Assembly: GCF_013314535.1 (NCBI RefSeq) | Contig: NZ_JABUAE010000001.1 | Location: 526,839-590,838, forward strand | DNA: 64,000 bases | Direction of reading: 5' to 3' | DNA from: Bacillus sp. Xin1 | GTDB taxonomy: Bacteria > Bacillota > Bacilli > Bacillales > Bacillaceae_G | In this document: positions 59,122 through 64,000 of the stretch, in pieces | How the letters are laid out: every line of letters starts with the position of its first letter | Position numbering within the stretch: position 1 is the stretch's first letter | The notes under the pieces: model-generated | Told to the model about the DNA's origin: nothing | The model's input: only the letters and a program-made list of their open reading frames with translations | Database searches by the model: none | Position numbers and translations under genes: made by a program

Positions 59122-59279
59122 CATCAATAAGTGAATGTTAAATAAAAATAAGAAAAATACAGGGTTAAAAAAGGGAAACGCATAAAGACGTTGAATATTT
59201 TTCTTATAAATAGTAAAGCTGCGATTGTTGTTCCATATATTGACTTGTATGGTATAAATAAAGAAGGAGGTGCCAAAGA

Positions 59280-60587
59280 ATGAACAGCAATGAAATATAT
59301 GTTAGTCTTGACATCGGTACATCCAATGTTAAAGTCATCATTGGTGAAATGGTTAATGAAGGCTTAAACATTATTGGTGTTGGAAACGTAAAATCAAATG
59401 GTTTGAAAAAGGGCTCCATAGTTGACATAGACGAAACTGTTCGATCAATTAAAAAAGCAATTGAACAAGCTGAGCGTATGGTAGGAATTCACATTGAACA
59501 AGTTGTTGTAGGTGTAAATGCAAATCAGGTACAGCTTCTTCCTTGCCATGGAGTTGTCGCTGTTTCAAATGAAGATCGTGAAATTGGAAATGAAGATGTC
59601 TTACGTGTTCTGGATGCAGCACAAGTTGTATCAATTGCTCCTGAACGTGAATTTATTGATGTGGTACCTCGACAGTTCATTGTAGACGGTCTTGATGAGA
59701 TTAACGATCCACGCGGGATGATCGGTGTAAGATTAGAAATGGAAGGCACATTAATTACAGGCTCAAGAACGTTACTACATAATTTACTACGTTGTGTAGA
59801 AAAAGCGGGCCTTGAAATTGTTGATATTTGTCTGCAACCTTTAGCAGCTGCGACGGTTGCTTTATCTTCTGATGAGAAAAATAGAGGTGTAGCTCTTGTA
59901 GATATTGGCGGGGGATCTACAACTTTATCAATCTTTCAAGATGGAGAGTTACAAGCAACAAGTGTATTGCCTTTAGGTGGAGATCATATAACGAAGGATA
60001 TCGCGATAGGACTTAAAACTTCAACTGAAAATGCGGATCAAATTAAGTTGAAATATGGACATGCATTTTATGATACGGCATCTGAAGAAGAGGTGTTTAC
60101 GGTTCCTATTATGGGAAGCGATCAAACAGAACAATATTCACAACTAGAGTTATCTGATATTATTGAGGCACGTGTAGAGGAAATCTTGATGTTTGTTCAG
60201 GAAGAGGTCCGGAAGCTAGGAGTAAAACAAGTAGCGTCTGGGTATGTACTTACTGGAGGTATTGCTTCTATGCCGGGGGTTCTTGATCTTGCATATGATA
60301 TTTTACATGAAAATGTTCGTATAGCAACTCCAGATTATATTGGTGTTCGTGAACCTCAGTATACAATTGGGATTGGATTAATTAAGCATTCTTATCAAAA
60401 AGCGAAATTGCGCGGGAAAAATATTCAGGAAAAGGAAGAATATTTTGAGCCAGTACCAGCACCAATGCCAATGCCGGTACAGCAACAACCTGCAAAGCAA
60501 ACAACTCGCAAGCAGAGTAAAAATAATGAAGACAATGAGCGTATGATGTCAAAAGTGAAACGTGTATTCCGCTATTTATGGGATTAA
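59280..60587 (+). CDS. ftsA: Cell division protein FtsA
   Basis: A 435-residue actin-fold ATPase that anchors FtsZ to the membrane. VSLDIGTSNVKVIIGE (phosphate 1), ALVDIGGGSTTLSIF (phosphate 2) and the adenosine motif VLTGGIASMPGV are present, with the FtsA-specific 1C domain between them. The C-terminal amphipathic helix is MMSKVKRVFRYLWD, preceded by a Pro/Gln-rich linker. AGAAGGAGGTGCCAAAGA precedes ATG 59280. It is in an operon with ftsZ. Confidence 0.96.
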   Translation: MNSNEIYVSLDIGTSNVKVIIGEMVNEGLNIIGVGNVKSNGLKKGSIVDIDETVRSIKKAIEQAERMVGIHIEQVVVGVNANQVQLLPCHGVVAVSNEDREIGNEDVLRVLDAAQVVSIAPEREFIDVVPRQFIVDGLDEINDPRGMIGVRLEMEGTLITGSRTLLHNLLRCVEKAGLEIVDICLQPLAAATVALSSDEKNRGVALVDIGGGSTTLSIFQDGELQATSVLPLGGDHITKDIAIGLKTSTENADQIKLKYGHAFYDTASEEEVFTVPIMGSDQTEQYSQLELSDIIEARVEEILMFVQEEVRKLGVKQVASGYVLTGGIASMPGVLDLAYDILHENVRIATPDYIGVREPQYTIGIGLIKHSYQKAKLRGKNIQEKEEYFEPVPAPMPMPVQQQPAKQTTRKQSKNNEDNERMMSKVKRVFRYLWD

Positions 60588-60626
60588 AATTGCACACGAA
60601 AAATGAGGTTCTAGGGGGATTTCGAC

Positions 60627-61784
60627 ATGTTAGAGTTTGATACTACTCAAGATCAATTAGCGAGCATAAAAGTTATCGGTGTCGGCGGTGGCGGAAATAA
60701 TGCTGTAAACCGTATGATTGAGCACGGTGTACAAGGTGTAGATTTCATCGCCGTGAATACTGATGCACAAGCACTAAATTTATCAAAAGCTGAAACAAAA
60801 ATGCAAATTGGCGGAAAATTAACGCGTGGACTTGGTGCCGGCGCAAATCCTGAAGTAGGAAAAAAAGCCGCTGAAGAAAGTAAAGAACAAATCCAAGAAG
60901 CACTTCGTGGTGCAGATATGGTCTTTGTAACAGCTGGTATGGGCGGTGGAACTGGTACGGGTGCAGCACCAGTTATCGCACAAATCGCAAAGGAACTAGG
61001 CGCGTTAACAGTTGGTGTTGTAACACGCCCATTTACATTTGAAGGTCGCAAACGTGCAACGCAAGCTATATCTGGGATTGCAGCATTTAAAGATAATGTA
61101 GATACAATTATTGTTATACCGAATGATCGTATTTTAGAAATTGTAGATAAAAATACACCAATGCTTGAAGCGTTCCGTGAAGCGGATAACGTATTACGAC
61201 AAGGTGTACAAGGTATTTCAGATTTAATTGCTACACCTGGTCTTATTAACTTAGACTTTGCAGACGTAAAAACAATTATGTCTAATAAAGGTTCTGCATT
61301 AATGGGTATTGGTGTTGGAACTGGTGAAAACCGTGCGGCAGAAGCAGCAAAACGCGCGATTTCTAGTCCATTATTAGAAACATCTATCGATGGTGCACAA
61401 GGTGTTCTTATGAATATTACTGGGGGCACAAACTTAAGCTTATATGAAGTGCAAGAAGCAGCAGATATCGTTGCTTCAGCTTCAGACCCAGAAGTAAATA
61501 TGATTTTCGGTTCTGTAATTAATGAGAGTTTAAAAGATGAAATTGTTGTTACCGTAATTGCAACTGGTTTTGATGATAGTGTTACAGTTCAGCCGCCAAA
61601 ACCATTTGTACGTCCTACAGCAACTACAAATCACGCGCAACAGCAACAACCAGTAGCTCAACCATCAAAACAACGTGAAGTAAAACGCGAAGTGAAACGT
61701 GAAGAGCCTGTTGTGCATGAACGTAATACAGATTCAGATGATATTGATATTCCAGCATTTTTACGTAACCGTCGTAGACGATAA
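60627..61784 (+). CDS. ftsZ: Cell division protein FtsZ
   Basis: A 385-residue tubulin homologue forming the Z ring. The GTP-binding motif [10 protein letters not shown] is at about residues 107-116, NAVNRM near the start, and the T7 loop [11 protein letters not shown] follows. A variable Gln- and Lys-rich linker ([21 protein letters not shown]) leads to the conserved tail [14 protein letters not shown] that binds FtsA, SepF and EzrA. TAGGGGGATTTCGAC precedes ATG 60627. Confidence 0.98.
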   Translation: MLEFDTTQDQLASIKVIGVGGGGNNAVNRMIEHGVQGVDFIAVNTDAQALNLSKAETKMQIGGKLTRGLGAGANPEVGKKAAEESKEQIQEALRGADMVFVTAGMGGGTGTGAAPVIAQIAKELGALTVGVVTRPFTFEGRKRATQAISGIAAFKDNVDTIIVIPNDRILEIVDKNTPMLEAFREADNVLRQGVQGISDLIATPGLINLDFADVKTIMSNKGSALMGIGVGTGENRAAEAAKRAISSPLLETSIDGAQGVLMNITGGTNLSLYEVQEAADIVASASDPEVNMIFGSVINESLKDEIVVTVIATGFDDSVTVQPPKPFVRPTATTNHAQQQQPVAQPSKQREVKREVKREEPVVHERNTDSDDIDIPAFLRNRRRR

Positions 61785-61792
61785 GAAAGAAA

Positions 61793-61818
61793 GGAGCCAA
61801 TGGCTCCGTTCTTTTTTT
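61793..61818 (+). terminator. Terminator of ftsAZ
   Basis: The GGAGCC/GGCTCC stem (61793-61798, 61802-61807) has an AAT loop and is followed by GTTC and seven Ts. Confidence 0.8.
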
Positions 61819-61881
61819 ATTACACAACCTTAAATGTTTTCACATGAAAAAATTTATCGTGCTATTTGGAAATACATACAT

Positions 61882-62022
61882 TTATTTCGATCTTTTTAAC
61901 ACATAAGTCGCTTCTATGAAAATAAAAAGAGATATCCACTCATTTTCTCCTGCGGTTTCCACATGGTATGGAGCTAAAAAATCCCTGACCGCTTCTATCC
62001 ACCGGCAGATCCTCTTTACCAC
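61882..62022 (-). pseudogene. Possible gene remnant between ftsZ and spoIIGA
   Basis: A minus-strand frame of 46 codons (from GTG 62022, preceded directly by a TAG stop and without a ribosome site) encodes a protein-like sequence ending YVLKRSK, with WIEAVRDFLAPYHVETAGENEW in the middle given in part here (FLAPYHVETAGENEW). The region is richer in GC than the surrounding intergenic DNA. It reads like the C-terminus of a lost gene. No family is recognised. Confidence 0.3.
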
Positions 62023-62209
62023 CTAAAGAGAATGGTTTTATGTCGTTTTTTTAATCCTTATTTATATAGTAAAATCATCATCTAGATGCTAGAAAATAAG
62101 AAAGATAGATGATGATTACAGAAGAATTTAGCATGAGAAGAATTACAATTATACCTCACGACAGATTATGTCTAGAAACCACAAAATAACAAAAAAACCC
62201 CTCCGTAAA

Positions 62210-62243
62210 TTGACACACTTTCCTATTGGATATGCTTTATACT
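62210..62243 (+). promoter_or_regulatory. spoIIG promoter (Spo0A-activated sigma-A type, 22-bp spacer)
   Basis: TTGACA (62210-62215) and TATACT (62238-62243) are separated by 22 bases, far beyond the normal 17. The B. subtilis spoIIG promoter has the same odd spacing and needs Spo0A~P to let sigma-A polymerase engage. TTGACA is also close to a reversed Spo0A box, and ACGACAGA at about 62159-62166 (reverse TCTGTCGT) may be a further site. Confidence 0.8.
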
Positions 62244-62273
62244 AGTCTCAACTTAAAAAAAGAGGTGAATTGT

Positions 62274-63191
62274 TTGGTTGTTTACGCCGACGTTGTTTGG
62301 TTGTTAAACGCCTGCATTGATTTTCTTTTACTTTTATTAACAGCAACTGTGTTGAAAAAGAAGATCAAAAGATGGAGGCTTGTACTAGGAGCATTTATTG
62401 GTTCTACAATTGTTATTTTTGCCTTTACTCCTTTTGCTTCTATGATGACACACCCAATTATGAAACTATTGTACTCGTTACTTATTGTGTATACAGCATT
62501 TGGGTTTTCTACTTTTAGAGATTATACACAGACTGTTTTTTCCTTTTATTTTGTAACATTTATGGTAGGGGGAGGATTAATTGGAACTCATTTTTTCCTA
62601 CAAACGAACGAAATGGTCGATGGATTAGTTCAGGCGAAAGCAATTTCTTATGGTGATCCAGTAAGCTGGATGTTTGTTATTTTGGGATTTCCGATTATTT
62701 ATTATTTTTCGAAAAAACGTATTGAAAATGTGGAAGTAACTAAAATTCATTATGACCAAATTGTACAAGTGAATATTAGACTTGCCGAAAATGAAATGAA
62801 ACTAGATGGATTGATTGATAGTGGAAATCAGCTTTATGACCCTTTAACGAAAACCCCGGTTATGATTATGCATGTATCATCATTAGAACATTGTTTACCA
62901 ACATGGTTAACACAGCAGATTTATTCCAAAACAGAGATTCCACAAATACCAGAAAATGATTCAGGTTGGGCAACAAGGCTACGTTTAATTCCTTTCCGGG
63001 CTGTAGGAGTGGATCATCAGTTTTTATGGGCAATTAAACCGGATGTTGTTCAAATTCATCATGAAGGTAGCGATATGATCGTAAACAAAGTATTAATTGG
63101 TTTAAATACGCAGCAATTGTCTACAAATGGAGAGTATCAATGTATTATACATCCGAAAATGTTGATATCACCAAAAGTGACAATCGCTTAA
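62274..63191 (+). CDS. spoIIGA: Pro-sigma-E processing protease SpoIIGA
   Basis: A 305-residue protein from TTG 62274 with AGAGGTGAA six bases upstream. Five N-terminal transmembrane helices (about residues 5-150) precede a cytoplasmic aspartic protease domain whose catalytic Asp is D182 in [11 protein letters not shown], the retroviral-protease-like motif. After septation it cuts the propeptide from SigE in the mother cell on a signal from SpoIIR. It is in an operon with sigE, 19 bases downstream. Confidence 0.94.
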   Translation: MVVYADVVWLLNACIDFLLLLLTATVLKKKIKRWRLVLGAFIGSTIVIFAFTPFASMMTHPIMKLLYSLLIVYTAFGFSTFRDYTQTVFSFYFVTFMVGGGLIGTHFFLQTNEMVDGLVQAKAISYGDPVSWMFVILGFPIIYYFSKKRIENVEVTKIHYDQIVQVNIRLAENEMKLDGLIDSGNQLYDPLTKTPVMIMHVSSLEHCLPTWLTQQIYSKTEIPQIPENDSGWATRLRLIPFRAVGVDHQFLWAIKPDVVQIHHEGSDMIVNKVLIGLNTQQLSTNGEYQCIIHPKMLISPKVTIA

Positions 63192-63210
63192 TTATGGAAG
63201 GTGGGAGAAT

Positions 63211-63930
63211 ATGGCGAAAATAAAATTTTATTTCATTTATCTTTGGTATAAAGTATTGTTGAAACTCGGAATTAAGACCGATGAAATTTACTACATCGGT
63301 GGAAGTGAGGCATTGCCGCCGCCTTTAACAAAAGAGGAAGAAGAAGTACTCCTTAATAAATTGCCAAAAGGTGATCAAGCGGCACGGTCATTACTCATTG
63401 AACGTAACTTACGGCTTGTTGTGTATATAGCCCGTAAATTTGAAAATACAGGAATTAATATTGAAGATTTAATTAGTATTGGAACAATTGGTCTTATTAA
63501 AGCTGTGAATACATTTAATCCTGAAAAGAAAATAAAACTAGCAACTTATGCATCACGTTGTATAGAAAATGAAATTTTAATGCATTTACGTCGAAATAAT
63601 AAAAATCGCTCAGAAGTGTCATTTGATGAACCATTAAATATTGATTGGGATGGGAATGAATTGTTACTATCAGATGTTCTTGGTACGGATGATGATATTA
63701 TTACAAAAGACTTAGAGGCTACTGTAGACCGACATCTTCTTATGAAAGCATTACACCAATTAAATGATCGTGAAAAACAAATTATGGAACTCCGCTTTGG
63801 GCTTGCGGGAGGAGAAGAAAAAACACAAAAAGACGTGGCAGATATGCTGGGAATTTCACAATCTTATATTTCTCGACTTGAAAAAAGAATTATAAAAAGG
63901 CTTCGAAAAGAATTTAACAAAATGGTATAA
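63211..63930 (+). CDS. sigE: RNA polymerase sporulation sigma factor SigE (pro-sigma-E)
   Basis: A 239-residue sigma-70 family factor nearly identical to B. subtilis SigE beyond the propeptide. The amphipathic pro-sequence (about the first 27-29 residues, up to DEIYYIGG) tethers it to the membrane until SpoIIGA cuts it. Region 2 contains [24 protein letters not shown]-type sequence and region 4 [19 protein letters not shown]. It runs early mother-cell transcription. GGAAGGTGGGAGAAT precedes ATG 63211. A terminator follows. Confidence 0.97.
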   Translation: MAKIKFYFIYLWYKVLLKLGIKTDEIYYIGGSEALPPPLTKEEEEVLLNKLPKGDQAARSLLIERNLRLVVYIARKFENTGINIEDLISIGTIGLIKAVNTFNPEKKIKLATYASRCIENEILMHLRRNNKNRSEVSFDEPLNIDWDGNELLLSDVLGTDDDIITKDLEATVDRHLLMKALHQLNDREKQIMELRFGLAGGEEKTQKDVADMLGISQSYISRLEKRIIKRLRKEFNKMV

Positions 63931-63970
63931 AGTGATGCTTGTAAAGCTTGTGTGATTAAGGATATTACAT

Positions 63971-64000
63971 AAAACCAATCGGTATTCCGATTGGTTTTAT
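63971..64000 (+). terminator. Terminator after sigE
   Basis: AAAACCAATCGG (63971-63982) pairs with CCGATTGGTTTT (63987-63998) with a TATT loop. It is cut by the window edge, and separates sigE from whatever follows (sigG in B. subtilis). Confidence 0.87.

Noticed and set aside
60653-61429. Minus-strand open frame of 258 codons within ftsZ
   Set aside because: Long only because of the codon bias of ftsZ; no start signal and no protein-like composition.

Overview
This window is a chromosomal segment of a low-GC, spore-forming Firmicute. Gene order (pdhCD, speA, suhB, ylaF-ylaN, ftsW-pyc-ctaA/ctaBCDEFG, ylbC-ylbQ, bshC, the dcw cell-wall cluster, ftsAZ, spoIIGA-sigE) is that of Bacillus. A transglutaminase beside speA, an enoyl-CoA hydratase-like gene between rpmF and rsfA, and the protein sequences point to the Bacillus cereus group. 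Some proteins (for example CtaB) look rather divergent from the B. cereus/anthracis sequences I remember, so an outlying species such as B. cytotoxicus is possible. That species guess is inference.

Layout. 1-2.2 kb: end of the pyruvate dehydrogenase operon (E2, E3). 2.2-6.6 kb: small hypothetical genes, an SR1-type locus with three tandem SR1P peptide genes under a promoter with two CcpN-like operators, then tgl and speA on the minus strand. 7.2-15.9 kb: yktA, yktB, suhB, typA, phoH and other conserved yla genes. 16-28.4 kb: ftsW, pyruvate carboxylase, haem A synthase and the caa3-type cytochrome oxidase operon ctaB-ctaG. 28.4-43 kb: the ylb block, with RicF, RsmD, CoaD, YlbJ/K/L, TmcAL, RpmF and RsfA. 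43-61.8 kb: bshC and the division/cell-wall cluster rsmH-ftsL-pbpB-spoVD-murE-mraY-murD-spoVE-murG-murB-divIB-ftsA-ftsZ. 62.2-64 kb: spoIIGA-sigE behind a Spo0A-type promoter with a 22-bp spacer.

How it works together. Central carbon (PDH, PYC, SR1P/GapA), aerobic respiration (cta), peptidoglycan precursor synthesis and septation (mur, mraY, pbpB, fts), and the switch to sporulation (spoVD, spoVE, spoIIGA, sigE, rsfA, ylbJ) lie next to each other. No prophage, insertion sequence, CRISPR array, rRNA or tRNA gene was seen; this is core chromosome.

Most notable: (1) triplication of the SR1P gene; (2) matching CcpN-type operator pairs at SR1 and at pyc; (3) tmcAL with no ATG/GTG/TTG start in the expected place (ATA at the homologous position); (4) a 14-bp hairpin over the spoVD start codon with the Shine-Dalgarno sequence in its loop; (5) a decayed sbp (DUF1290) gene between divIB and ftsA and no mraZ before rsmH; (6) several long perfect inverted repeats in intergenic DNA without an obvious terminator role.
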